From NCBI RefSeq assembly GCF_003260265.1, contig NZ_QITQ01000009.1, positions 62,001-126,000 of the forward strand: a stretch of DNA of 64,000 nt, written 5' to 3'. Within the stretch, counting starts at the first letter, position 1. Each line of letters starts with the position of its first letter. The notes beneath the pieces were generated by a model, which was not told the DNA's origin, made no database searches, and saw only the letters and a list, made by a program, of their open reading frames with translations. Made by a program: the position numbers and the translations under genes. Shown piece after piece: positions 54,880-64,000 of this stretch. This DNA is from Roseovarius amoyensis (GTDB taxonomy: Bacteria; Pseudomonadota; Alphaproteobacteria; Rhodobacterales; Rhodobacteraceae).

Positions 54880-55563
54880 ATGACCATCACCACCTGCATC
54901 TTCGACGCCTACGGAACGCTGTTCGACGTCAGCGCCGCCGCCCGCAACGCCGCACAGGAACCCGGGCGCGAGAAATTTGCCCGCCACTGGCCGGCCATCG
55001 CCACGCATTGGCGGCTCAAGCAGTTGCAATACAGCTGGCTGCGCGCGGTCATGGACCAGCATGCCGATTTCTGGACGCTGACCCAGGATGCGCTGGACTG
55101 GGCGCTGGAGGCCGAAGGGCTGGACGGCGATGCCGAACTGCGCGAACGCCTGTTGCAGCTTTACCGCGAACTTGACGCATATCCCGAGGTGCCGGGACTG
55201 CTGAAGATCCTCAAGGAACACGGCATCGCCACCGCCATCCTGTCGAACGGATCGCCCGGGATGCTGGCCTCGGCCGTTGAATCGGCGGGGATCGGCGACT
55301 ACCTGGATGATGTGCTGTCGGTCGAAAGCGTGGGCGTCTTCAAACCGGCGCGAACGGTCTATGACCTGGTCGGCGCGCGCTTTGGCTGCAACCCGTCCGA
55401 GGTGCTGTTCGTTTCATCCAACGGCTGGGATGTCGCCGGCGGCGCCTTTTATGGCTTCAAAACCGTTTGGGTGAACCGCGCGGGAGAACCGATAGACCGC
55501 CTGCCGGGCCGCCCCGGAACGGTGCTGAACGACCTGTCCGGCATCCCCGGGCTTGCCGTCTGA
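54880..55563 (+). CDS. Haloacid dehalogenase, type II (HAD superfamily)
   Basis: A 227-residue enzyme of the L-2-haloacid dehalogenase family. The nucleophilic aspartate is in CIFDAYGTLFDV (D8), then the motif II region LSNGSPGML and the lysine of KPARTVYDLV, then SSNGWDVAGGAFYGF. It hydrolyses 2-halo carboxylates to 2-hydroxy acids, though some members are phosphatases. The start is supported by an AAGGAGG ribosome site. Its stop overlaps the next hydrolase start, beginning a three-gene coupled unit. Confidence 0.9.
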   Translation: MTITTCIFDAYGTLFDVSAAARNAAQEPGREKFARHWPAIATHWRLKQLQYSWLRAVMDQHADFWTLTQDALDWALEAEGLDGDAELRERLLQLYRELDAYPEVPGLLKILKEHGIATAILSNGSPGMLASAVESAGIGDYLDDVLSVESVGVFKPARTVYDLVGARFGCNPSEVLFVSSNGWDVAGGAFYGFKTVWVNRAGEPIDRLPGRPGTVLNDLSGIPGLAV

Positions 55564-56396
55564 TGCCGCATTTCACCACCTCTGACGGCTTGTCCCTGTT
55601 CTATCGGGACGAAGGTGACGGCCCGCCTGTGCTGTGCCTTGCCGGGCTGACGCGCAACAGCGCCGACTTCACCTGGCTTGCCCCGCATATGTCGGGTGCA
55701 CGCCTGATAAGGCTGGATTATCGCGGGCGCGGGCAATCCGACCACGCCCCCGACCCGAAAACCTATTCGATCCCGCGCGAGGGTCAGGACGCGATCGAGC
55801 TGCTCGATCACCTGGGGCTGGACCGGGCGGTGATCATTGGCACATCGCGCGGCGGGCTGATCGCGATGATACTGGCGGCGACGCACCAGGACCGGCTGGC
55901 GGGGGTGGTGCTGAACGATATCGGCCCCGAACTGTCCGATGCGGGGTTGTCGCGGATCATGGATTATGTCGGCACCGCGCCGCCCTTTCCTGACCTCGAT
56001 TCGGCGGCAAGGGCACTGATGCAGGGCCACGCGGCGGATTTTCACGGCGTGCCCTTTGACCGCTGGCGACAGCAGGCCGAATTCATGTGGTTCGAGCAAC
56101 CCGAGGGCGGCATCGGCCTGCGCTATGACCCACGCCTGCGCGAGGCGCTGGCAAACCCTGATGCCGCCGGCGGCGCGCCCGACCTCTGGCCGCTTTTCGA
56201 CATGCTGGCAGGGCTGCCGCTGGCATCGGTCCGGGGCGCCAATTCCGACCTCTTCAGCGTCGACTGCCAGGCACGGATGCAGGCGCGCAACCCCGGCATG
56301 ATCGCAACCGTGGTGCCCGACCGGGGCCATGTGCCGTTTCTGGATGAACCCCAGGCGCTGGAGGCCATCCGCGCCGTGCTGAAGGCCGTCGAATGA
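55563..56396 (+). CDS. Alpha/beta hydrolase
   Basis: A 277-residue alpha/beta hydrolase. The nucleophile elbow is GTSRGGLIAM (catalytic serine), the oxyanion region LAGLTRNSADFTWL is near the N-terminus, and the catalytic histidine is in VPDRGHVPFLDEP. Substrate unknown. The ATG shares its A with the upstream dehalogenase TGA, and its own stop overlaps the dehydratase start by four bases, so the three genes are co-translated and probably act in one pathway. Confidence 0.88.
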   Translation: MPHFTTSDGLSLFYRDEGDGPPVLCLAGLTRNSADFTWLAPHMSGARLIRLDYRGRGQSDHAPDPKTYSIPREGQDAIELLDHLGLDRAVIIGTSRGGLIAMILAATHQDRLAGVVLNDIGPELSDAGLSRIMDYVGTAPPFPDLDSAARALMQGHAADFHGVPFDRWRQQAEFMWFEQPEGGIGLRYDPRLREALANPDAAGGAPDLWPLFDMLAGLPLASVRGANSDLFSVDCQARMQARNPGMIATVVPDRGHVPFLDEPQALEAIRAVLKAVE

Positions 56397-57370
56397 CCGA
56401 CATCGCCATGATCCGCGCCGCCGCCGAACGCCTGCAGGGCCACGCCCGGCGCACGCCGCTGCTGTCATCGCCCTTTCTCGACCGGATCTCCGGGCGGCGG
56501 GTGCTGGTCAAGCCTGAATGCCTGCAACACACCGGCAGCTTCAAGTATCGCGGCGGGCGCTCTGCGGTCTCGGCGCTCGATCCCGACACCCGCGCCCGCG
56601 GGGTGCTGGCCTATTCCAGCGGCAACCATGCCCAGGGGGTGGCCCGCGCAGCGGCCGAATTCGGCACCAGCGCGGTGATCGTGATGCCCTCCGACGCGCC
56701 CGAGCTGAAGATCGCCAACACCCGCGCCGAGGGCGCCGAGGTGGTGCTATATGACCGTGCCGCCGGCGAAAGCCGCGAGGAACTGGGCGCGAGACTGGAA
56801 CGCGACCGCGGGCTGACGCTGATCAAGCCCTATGACGAACCGCAGGTAATTGCCGGCCAGGGCACCTGCGGGCTGGAAATCGCCCAACAGGCCCGCGCCG
56901 AGGGCATCGAAGAGGCCGAGGTGCTGGTCTGTTGCGGCGGCGGCGGACTAAGCGCCGGCATCGCCCTGGCGTTGGAGGCGGAGGCGCCGAAAATGCGCGT
57001 GTGCACGGTCGAACCTGTCGGTTTCGACGATGCCGCGCGTTCGCTGGTCTCGGGCCGGCGGGAACGCAACGAAACCCAGGCCGGCGGGCTGTGCGACGCA
57101 ATCCTGACGCCGATGCCGGGCGAAATCACCTTTCCGATCATGCAACGGCTGTGCGGGCCGGGGCTTGTGGTCAGTGACGACGACGCCTTGCGCGCCATGG
57201 CCGAGGCGTTTCGCCGGCTCAAGCTGGTGGCCGAACCGGGCGGCGCGGTGGCGCTGGCGGCGGCACTGTTTCATGCATCCGAACTCGACAGCGACACCGT
57301 GATCTGCACCATCTCGGGCGGTAACGTCGATGCAGGCACCTTTGGCCGGGCGCTGAAAACCTACGGCTGA
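56393..57370 (+). CDS. Threonine/serine dehydratase family PLP enzyme
   Basis: A 325-residue fold-type II PLP enzyme. The lysine that binds PLP is in TGSFKYRGGRSAVSAL, and the phosphate-binding GGGGLSAGIALALE loop is present. AYSSGNHAQGVARAAA is the substrate loop. No C-terminal regulatory ACT domain is present, so it resembles catabolic threonine/serine ammonia-lyases or 3-hydroxy-aspartate dehydratases. It is translationally coupled to the alpha/beta hydrolase upstream. Confidence 0.87.
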   Translation: MTDIAMIRAAAERLQGHARRTPLLSSPFLDRISGRRVLVKPECLQHTGSFKYRGGRSAVSALDPDTRARGVLAYSSGNHAQGVARAAAEFGTSAVIVMPSDAPELKIANTRAEGAEVVLYDRAAGESREELGARLERDRGLTLIKPYDEPQVIAGQGTCGLEIAQQARAEGIEEAEVLVCCGGGGLSAGIALALEAEAPKMRVCTVEPVGFDDAARSLVSGRRERNETQAGGLCDAILTPMPGEITFPIMQRLCGPGLVVSDDDALRAMAEAFRRLKLVAEPGGAVALAAALFHASELDSDTVICTISGGNVDAGTFGRALKTYG

Positions 57371-58633
<1,263 letters not shown>

Positions 58634-58703
58634 CGCCGGCGCCGGTCCTTGTGCCCGGACGGGTCAGACGGCACTGTCGGGAAACGACGAAAAGGATGTG
58701 ATC

Positions 58704-59492
58704 ATGCCCTCTCTGTCGCTCGGTGACGTGACGCTGAACTACCGCGAAGATGGTGACCCCAAGGGTGCGCCGCTGGTCTTTGCCAATTCGCTGGGCACCG
58801 ATCTGCATCTGTGGGACGCGGTGCTGCCGCTATTGCCGGCCGGGCTGCGCATCCTGCGCTATGACAAGCGCGGCCACGGCGCCAGCTCGGTGCCGCCCGC
58901 CCCCTATACGATGGGCGCGCTGGTGGGCGACGCCGAAGCGCTGATCGACCATCTTGGTCTGCGCGATGTGGTGTTCGTCGGGCTGTCGATCGGCGGCATG
59001 ATCGGACAGGGGCTGGCGGTGAAACGCCTCGATCAGGTGCGCGCGCTGGTGCTGTCCAACACCGCCGCCCGCATCGGCACGCGCGAGATATGGCAGCAAC
59101 GCATCGACGCGGTGCGCGCCGGCGGGATCGAGGCCATTGCCGATGCGACAATGGCGCGCTGGTTCTCGCGCGATTTCCTGGCCTCGCCCGAACTGGCGAC
59201 CTGGCGCGCAATGCTGGTCTCGCAACCCGCCGAGGGCTATGTCGGTTGCAGCGCGGCCATCGCGGGAACCGATTTTTACACCCCGACCAGCGGGTTGCGC
59301 CTGCCGCTGCTGGCAATCGCCGGGGCCGAGGACGGCGCTACCCCGCCCGACTTGGTGCGCGAGACCGCGTCGCTCGTTCCGGGGTCGGAATTCCGCCTGA
59401 TCCGGCGCGCGGGCCACCTGCCCTGTGTCGAGAAACCCGATGAGTACGCCCGGTTTTTGGGCGATTTCCTGCGCCGGATCGGCCATATCTGA
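58704..59492 (+). CDS. pcaD: 3-oxoadipate enol-lactonase
   Basis: A 262-residue alpha/beta hydrolase. The nucleophile is in VGLSIGGMIGQGLAV and the catalytic histidine in RRAGHLPCVEKPDEY; ANSLGTDLHLWDAVLP is the typical PcaD oxyanion region. It should convert 3-oxoadipate enol-lactone to 3-oxoadipate after protocatechuate cleavage. It lies next to pobA, but pcaH, pcaG, pcaC and pcaB are not in this window. A second alpha/beta hydrolase three genes upstream is less PcaD-like. Confidence 0.88.
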   Translation: MPSLSLGDVTLNYREDGDPKGAPLVFANSLGTDLHLWDAVLPLLPAGLRILRYDKRGHGASSVPPAPYTMGALVGDAEALIDHLGLRDVVFVGLSIGGMIGQGLAVKRLDQVRALVLSNTAARIGTREIWQQRIDAVRAGGIEAIADATMARWFSRDFLASPELATWRAMLVSQPAEGYVGCSAAIAGTDFYTPTSGLRLPLLAIAGAEDGATPPDLVRETASLVPGSEFRLIRRAGHLPCVEKPDEYARFLGDFLRRIGHI

Positions 59493-59584
59493 CGCGCAAT
59501 GACACTTTGGTATCGGTTCGCACTTGCGCGGGGTTCGGAATCGCGTGCAGGCTGCCCGCCAACATCGGCATTTGGGAGAAAACG

Positions 59585-60676
59585 ATGCAAACCATCCAAG
59601 CCGCGGTCTGTCACGAATTCGGTCAGCCGCTCGTCATCGAAGATGTGCAGCTGCGCGCACCGCAGGCACGCGAGATCGAGGTCACGCTTGAGGCGGTCGC
59701 CATCTGTCATTCCGATATTTCCTATGCCGAGGGCGCCTGGGGTGGCACGCTGCCGGCGGTTTATGGGCACGAGGCGGCGGGTCGCATCAGCGCCCTGGGC
59801 GACGGGGTTTCCGGGCTGGCCGTGGGCGACCCGGTCGTGGTGACGCTGATCCGCGCCTGCGGGCAGTGCCCCAGCTGCGCTTCTGGCCGCCCCACGGGTT
59901 GTGAAACGCCCCATGACGGCGACAAGGGCCCGCTGCAGACCGCCACAGGCGGCACGTTGCACCAGGCGCTGGCCTGCGGCGCATTCGCCGAGAAGGTGGT
60001 GGTGGACCAGAGCCAGGTCGTCCGCATCCCCGATGACATGAAAATGGCGGCAGCCAGCCTGCTGGCCTGCGGGGTCATCACCGGCGTGGGCGCGGTGGTG
60101 AACGCCGCAGGCCTGCGGGCGGGGCAGGACGTGGTGGTCATCGGCGCGGGCGGCGTCGGCCTGAACGCCATCCAGGGCGCGCGCATCGCCGGGGCGCGGC
60201 GGATCGTGGCCGTGGACATGACCGAGGAGAAACTGGCCGACGCCCGTGATTTTGGCGCAACCGACGGGGTGCTGGCCACCGAAAGCAAGCCCTGGCGCGC
60301 GGCCAAGGCGGCGATCGGGCGCGGGGCGGATGCGGTCTTTGTCACCGTCGGCGCGCCGCGCGCCTATGACGAAGCGCCGCGATACCTCGCCGGCGGCGGC
60401 AAGGTGATCATGGTCGGCATGCCCGCAAGCGGGGCAATGTCGCAATACGAGCCGGCCAATTTCGCCGCCGCCGGGCAGGGTATGGTCGGCTCAAAGATGG
60501 GCGACGTGGTGATCGCCCGTGATATTCCCTGGATGATCGACCTTTACGGCCAGGGGCGGCTGAAACTGGACGAGCTGATTTCCAGGCGCTGGCGGCTTGA
60601 CCAGATCAACGAGGCCATCGCCGACACCAGGTCGGGCAGCGCCCGGCGCAACGTGATCATGCTGGGCGAGGGATAG
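59585..60676 (+). CDS. Zinc-dependent alcohol dehydrogenase
   Basis: A 363-residue medium-chain dehydrogenase. The catalytic zinc residues are CHSDISYAEG and GHEAAGRIS. The structural zinc site CGQCPSCASGRPTGC has all four cysteines, and the NAD motif is IGAGGVGLNAIQGA. The pattern resembles S-(hydroxymethyl)mycothiol/glutathione-type class III relatives, but the substrate cannot be fixed from sequence. It follows pcaD by about 90 bases and precedes the enolase-superfamily gene by 27. Confidence 0.9.
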   Translation: MQTIQAAVCHEFGQPLVIEDVQLRAPQAREIEVTLEAVAICHSDISYAEGAWGGTLPAVYGHEAAGRISALGDGVSGLAVGDPVVVTLIRACGQCPSCASGRPTGCETPHDGDKGPLQTATGGTLHQALACGAFAEKVVVDQSQVVRIPDDMKMAAASLLACGVITGVGAVVNAAGLRAGQDVVVIGAGGVGLNAIQGARIAGARRIVAVDMTEEKLADARDFGATDGVLATESKPWRAAKAAIGRGADAVFVTVGAPRAYDEAPRYLAGGGKVIMVGMPASGAMSQYEPANFAAAGQGMVGSKMGDVVIARDIPWMIDLYGQGRLKLDELISRRWRLDQINEAIADTRSGSARRNVIMLGEG

Positions 60677-60703
60677 TTCCGCGCCACCAATCGGAGATCG
60701 CCG

Positions 60704-61936
60704 ATGAAACTGCGGGACCTCGACATCATTGTCACCGCCCCTCCGGCGCCGGGCTGGGGCGGGCGGTACTGGATACTCGTCAAGCTGACCACCGATAACG
60801 GCATCACCGGCTGGGGCGAATGCTATGCTGCCGCCGTCGGCCCAAAGGCGATGCGCGCGGTGATCGAGGATGTCTTTGCCCGCCACATGCAGGGCGAAAA
60901 CCCCGAGAATATCGAACTGATGTTCCGCCGTGCCTATTCCTCGGGCTTTACCCAGCGGCCCGACCCGACGGTGATCGGCGCGTTTTCGGGGCTGGAGATC
61001 GCCTGTTGGGACATCTTGGGCAAGGCGCGCGAACGCCCGGTATGGGCCTTGATGGGCGGGCGGATGAACGAGCGCATTCGCGCCTATACCTATCTCTATC
61101 CCCTGCCCCATCACCAATTGCCCGACTTCTGGGTCTCGCCCGAATTGGCCGCCGAATCCGCCGCCGATTGCGTCAACCGCGGATACACGGCGGTGAAATT
61201 CGACCCGGCAGGGCCCTATACCCTGCGCGGCGGGCACATGCCGGCAATGTCGGACATCGCGCAATCGGTGGCCTTCTGCCGCGCCATCCGCGAGGCGGTG
61301 GGTGACCGCGCCGATCTGCTGTTTGGCACCCATGGCCAGTTCACCACCGCCGGCGCAATCCGGCTGGGCCAGGCGATAGAGCCCTTTTCGCCGCTGTGGT
61401 TCGAAGAACCGGTGCCGCCCGATTGCGTTGGCCAGATGGCGCAGGTGGCGGCGCGGGTGCGCATCCCCGTGGCCACCGGCGAACGGCTGACCACCAAGGC
61501 CGAATTCGCCCCCGTCCTGCGCGAGGGCGCGGCGGCGATCCTGCAACCGGCGCTGGGGCGCGCGGGCGGGCTGTGGGAGGCGCGCAAGATCGCCGCCATG
61601 GCCGAGGTCTATAACGCGCAGATGGCACCGCATCTTTACGCCGGCCCGATTGAATGGGCGGCCAATATCCACCTTGCCGTCTCGATCCCCAACATCCTGA
61701 TGTGCGAGACGATAGAGACCGAATTCCACAACCGCCTGATCGGCGGCACCATCAGGGTGGAAAACGGTTTTGTCGGCGCGCCGGAGGCGCCGGGCCTGGG
61801 CATCGAGGTGGACGAGGCACTTGCCCGTGCCCACCCCTATGAGGGCGACGAGCTGCACCTGCAGATGCAGGAAGAGCCGTGTGATTACGTCAATGGCAAC
61901 GTCTTTGCCGGTGGCGCGCCGCCAAGGAAAGACTAG
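60704..61936 (+). CDS. Mandelate racemase/muconate lactonizing enzyme family protein
   Basis: A 410-residue enolase-superfamily enzyme with an N-terminal capping domain (GITGWGECYAAAVGPKAM) and a TIM barrel. Acidic metal ligands are visible in LWFEEPVPPD and ATGERLTTK, and a histidine base is likely in QMAPHLYAGP. The usual first metal-ligand aspartate (DFH in related sugar-acid dehydratases) is replaced: the barrel strand reads LLFGTHGQFTTAG. It probably dehydrates or isomerises a sugar acid. It follows the alcohol dehydrogenase gene closely. Confidence 0.85.
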   Translation: MKLRDLDIIVTAPPAPGWGGRYWILVKLTTDNGITGWGECYAAAVGPKAMRAVIEDVFARHMQGENPENIELMFRRAYSSGFTQRPDPTVIGAFSGLEIACWDILGKARERPVWALMGGRMNERIRAYTYLYPLPHHQLPDFWVSPELAAESAADCVNRGYTAVKFDPAGPYTLRGGHMPAMSDIAQSVAFCRAIREAVGDRADLLFGTHGQFTTAGAIRLGQAIEPFSPLWFEEPVPPDCVGQMAQVAARVRIPVATGERLTTKAEFAPVLREGAAAILQPALGRAGGLWEARKIAAMAEVYNAQMAPHLYAGPIEWAANIHLAVSIPNILMCETIETEFHNRLIGGTIRVENGFVGAPEAPGLGIEVDEALARAHPYEGDELHLQMQEEPCDYVNGNVFAGGAPPRKD

Positions 61937-62003
61937 ACACACGCATCGTGTAATTGAAGGCGGGGTGTGTGCGGCTGGGGATAAATAGTCCACTGAGGTC
62001 ACA

Positions 62004-62933
62004 TCAGGGCAATATCGTCAGCCACATCCATGCGGTCAGAATGGTCAATGAAGTGGCCACCAGCACCGCCGTCGCCGCCACCCGCTGCGCGCGGCCATAG
62101 ATCGAGGCAAAGATATAGGCGTTCACCCCTGGCGCCATCGCCGCCGTCAGAACGGCAGAGCGCGTCGCCTCGACCGGCAGGGACAGGGCCAGGCCCAGCC
62201 CCCGCGTGATCGCCGGATGCACCGCCAGCGCAATGAGGCAGATGAAAAGCACGATGCGCATGTCGCCCTCGGCGCGGTAACTGGCCAGCACGCCCCCCAT
62301 GCCGAAGATCGCCGCCGGCAGCGCCGCGCGCACCATCATGTCGAGCGCGTCATCAAGGATGCCGGGCAAGGGCAGGCCCGAAAAGTTCACTACGAACCCC
62401 GCCCCGATGCCAAGGATCAGCGCGTTGGAAAACATCGCCTTCAGCACCCGCCCGGCGATGGCGAATCCGGCCTGCCCACGGGCGCGCACGATCTCCATCA
62501 CCGAGATGCCGACGCCATAGCAGAACGGCGAATGCAGCGCGATGATGGCATAGTTCGCCTGCAGCGCGTCCGTGCCATAGGCGCGCTCGGTCAGCGCCAG
62601 CCCCAACAGGACCGAGTTGGAAAACAGACAACAAAAGCCGATGACAACCGCGTACTCCCAGTCGCGCCCGAACAGGAAACGCGCGCCGAAAAGCCCCAGC
62701 AAGAACCCCGACAGCGCACCGGCGTAAAAGCTGATCAGCAGACGCCAGTCAAAGCTCTGCCCCAGATCCAGCCGGGCAATGGCGGTGAAGAGCAGGCAGG
62801 GAATGGCAAAATTCTGGGTGAACCGCATCAGCCCATCGACACCGGCCGGGCTGAACCAGCCGCGCCAGACCGCCAGATAACCGAAACCTATCACCAGAAA
62901 GACGGGCAGGATGACATCCAGCAGCGCCTGCAC
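62004..62933 (-). CDS. AEC family auxin-efflux-carrier-like transporter
   Basis: A 309-residue inner-membrane protein with about ten hydrophobic segments. It opens MQALLDVILPVFLVIGFGYL and carries the RFTQNFAIPCLLFTAIARL and LGLALTERAYG segments characteristic of AEC carriers. The family exports small organic acids or amino acids; the substrate is unknown. It ends converging on the enolase-superfamily gene and lies five bases downstream of the MBL hydrolase gene, so it may be co-transcribed with tatD and that gene. Confidence 0.93.
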   Translation of the reverse strand: MQALLDVILPVFLVIGFGYLAVWRGWFSPAGVDGLMRFTQNFAIPCLLFTAIARLDLGQSFDWRLLISFYAGALSGFLLGLFGARFLFGRDWEYAVVIGFCCLFSNSVLLGLALTERAYGTDALQANYAIIALHSPFCYGVGISVMEIVRARGQAGFAIAGRVLKAMFSNALILGIGAGFVVNFSGLPLPGILDDALDMMVRAALPAAIFGMGGVLASYRAEGDMRIVLFICLIALAVHPAITRGLGLALSLPVEATRSAVLTAAMAPGVNAYIFASIYGRAQRVAATAVLVATSLTILTAWMWLTILP

Positions 62934-62938
62934 GCGCC

Positions 62939-63736
62939 TCAGTCCCCGTAGGTGATCACCATCCCGTCAAAGGCAGGGGTGACATGTTCCGGGGTTTCAT
63001 CGGCAAGGGTCCGATAGTCGAGATCGATATGCATGTTGGTCAGCACCGCCCGGCGGGGCGCAGCGCGCTCGATCCAGGCCAGAGATTTTTCCAGGTGCGA
63101 ATGCGTCGGATGCGGATCGCGCCTGAGCGCATCAAGCACCCAGCAATCCAGCCCCTCCAGCAGCGGCCAGCTGTCATCGGGGATGTCCGAGACATCCGGC
63201 AGATAGGCCAGGTCATCCACCCGAAAGCCCAAAGCGTCGATCGATCCATGCTGAACCGGGATCGGGCGCAGGGTGATTGGGCCGCCGGCACCGTCGATGG
63301 TAACATCGCCTTCGATAGTCCGCATGTCCAGAATCGGTGGATAAGGTGACCCTTCAGGTTGAACAAATGCATATCCGAACCGGGCATACAGCACATTCTG
63401 CGTGTCGCCATCTGCCCATACAGGCAGCCGTTCGCGCCGGTTGAAAACGATCATCCGCAGGTCATCCAGACCATGCACATGATCGGCGTGGTAATGGGTA
63501 TAGACCACCGCATCCAGAACCCCGACCCCGGCATCGAGCAGCTGCGCACGCATGTCCGGCGAGGTGTCGATCAGCACGCTCGTGGTGCCGTCCCCGTCTT
63601 CGCGCTCGACCAGAATCGAGCAGCGACGACGATAATTTCTTGGGTCATCGGGATCGCAATCACCCCAATGCCCGCCCAGCCGCGGCACCCCACCGGAAGA
63701 GCCGCAGCCCAGTATCGTGAACCGCATCTGCGCCAT
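62939..63736 (-). CDS. MBL-fold metallohydrolase (PhnP-like)
   Basis: A 265-residue metallo-beta-lactamase-fold phosphodiesterase-like enzyme. The metal motif is YTHYHADHVHGLDDL (HxHxDH). GCGSSGGVPRLGGHWGDCDP near the start, the RNYRRRCSILVE segment and C-terminal LTNMHIDLDYRTL match the PhnP/YhfI-like family. Its ATG overlaps the upstream tatD TGA by one base. The exact substrate is not determined; no phosphonate genes are nearby. Confidence 0.92.
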   Translation of the reverse strand: MAQMRFTILGCGSSGGVPRLGGHWGDCDPDDPRNYRRRCSILVEREDGDGTTSVLIDTSPDMRAQLLDAGVGVLDAVVYTHYHADHVHGLDDLRMIVFNRRERLPVWADGDTQNVLYARFGYAFVQPEGSPYPPILDMRTIEGDVTIDGAGGPITLRPIPVQHGSIDALGFRVDDLAYLPDVSDIPDDSWPLLEGLDCWVLDALRRDPHPTHSHLEKSLAWIERAAPRRAVLTNMHIDLDYRTLADETPEHVTPAFDGMVITYGD

Positions 63737-64000
63737 CAGCCCGCCGCCCTGGTAAAGAGCCGGTTGAAATTGGCCTCTGTCTGCGCGGCAAAATCCGGCC
63801 AGTCCATGCCGAACACCTCGGCCCCGACCTGCCCGGTATGCACGGTAAAGGCGGGCTCATTCCGCTTGCCGCGATAGGGCGGCGGGGCAAGATAGGGCGC
63901 GTCGGTTTCCAGCAGGACGCGATCAACCGGAACGCTGCTGAAAATATCGCGCAGTTCCTGGCTGCGTGGGAAAGCCGCTATCCCCGACATCGACAGGTAA
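63736..64000 (-). CDS. tatD: TatD family DNase/hydrolase (3' part)
   Basis: The C-terminal 87 or so residues of a TIM-barrel metal-dependent hydrolase; the N-terminus lies beyond the window. YLSMSGIAAF matches the conserved TatD YxSFSG segment, and VLLETDAPYLAPPPYRGKRN is the diagnostic late motif with a metal-ligand aspartate. It ends in NFNRLF as usual. The stop overlaps the MBL hydrolase start by one base, a common tatD-phnP-like pairing. Confidence 0.95.
   Translation of the reverse strand, partial: YLSMSGIAAFPRSQELRDIFSSVPVDRVLLETDAPYLAPPPYRGKRNEPAFTVHTGQVGAEVFGMDWPDFAAQTEANFNRLFTRAAG

Overview
This is a GC-rich, densely coded bacterial chromosome segment with no rRNA, tRNA, IS element, prophage or CRISPR array that I could see. 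Gene content points to the Rhodobacterales (roseobacter / Paracoccaceae group): a SAM/SAH-type riboswitch directly upstream of metK (a class known from this order), the lptF-lptG-lptD-surA-pdxA-rsmA operon, an amidase-PBP1A-prfB block, prfA-prmC-DUF4167, fabA-fabB-fabI divergent from a Fur/Irr-type regulator, and a phoH-ybeY-corC-lnt-metK-trmB block. Most of the window is ordinary core genome.

Layout. 1-2.4 kb: end of a peroxiredoxin gene, then an M23 peptidase overlapping a bactofilin gene. 2.4-8 kb: a 41-residue ORF, ndk, an ABC-F ATPase, a MarC protein, a membrane aspartic protease, and a secreted DsrE-like/rhodanese pair. 8.0-8.7 kb: a lower-GC islet with an orphan PemK/MazF-like toxin gene followed by a possible structured RNA and an intrinsic terminator. 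8.7-18.3 kb: holC-pepA on the minus strand, then the LPS transport, periplasmic folding, PLP and rRNA methylation operon on the plus strand. 18.3-25.6 kb: DUF4167, prmC-prfA, a small Cys-rich secreted protein, DUF1499, agmatinase-like and M20 hydrolases, mazG, DUF2189. 25.7-34.9 kb: prfB, PBP1A, amidase, dtd-DUF2244, a GlxA-type regulator, rluB-like, tadA, an UPF0173 hydrolase. 35.1-40.8 kb: gatC-gatA, an Excalibur-type lipoprotein, an AmpD-like amidase abutting RNase P RNA, argE, trmB. 41-48.9 kb: metK with its riboswitch, lnt, corC, ybeY, phoH, an outer-membrane lipoprotein/OmpA pair sharing a motif, miaB. 49-54.7 kb: an uncharacterised glycosyltransferase-like protein, fatty-acid synthesis genes, irr, an unknown membrane protein and a SlyD-like FKBP. 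54.9-62 kb: a catabolic run (dehalogenase, hydrolase, PLP dehydratase, pobA, pcaD-like, Zn-alcohol dehydrogenase, enolase-superfamily enzyme). 62-64 kb: AEC transporter, PhnP-like MBL hydrolase and the 3' end of a tatD gene.

The dominant functions are envelope construction (LptFGD, SurA, Lnt, PBP1A, two amidases, M23/bactofilin, OmpA-like proteins) and translation/RNA maturation (RF1, RF2, PrmC, RsmA, MiaB, TrmB, TadA, RluB, YbeY, GatCA, Dtd, RNase P). The most unusual item is the PemK-like gene with no visible protein antitoxin and a strongly foldable, terminator-ended stretch immediately downstream. Second are a dispersed intergenic repeat at the 3' ends of prfB and metK, and a shared WVDP-x-GC motif in two adjacent surface-protein genes. 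All calls come from reading sequence motifs by eye; no database search was run.
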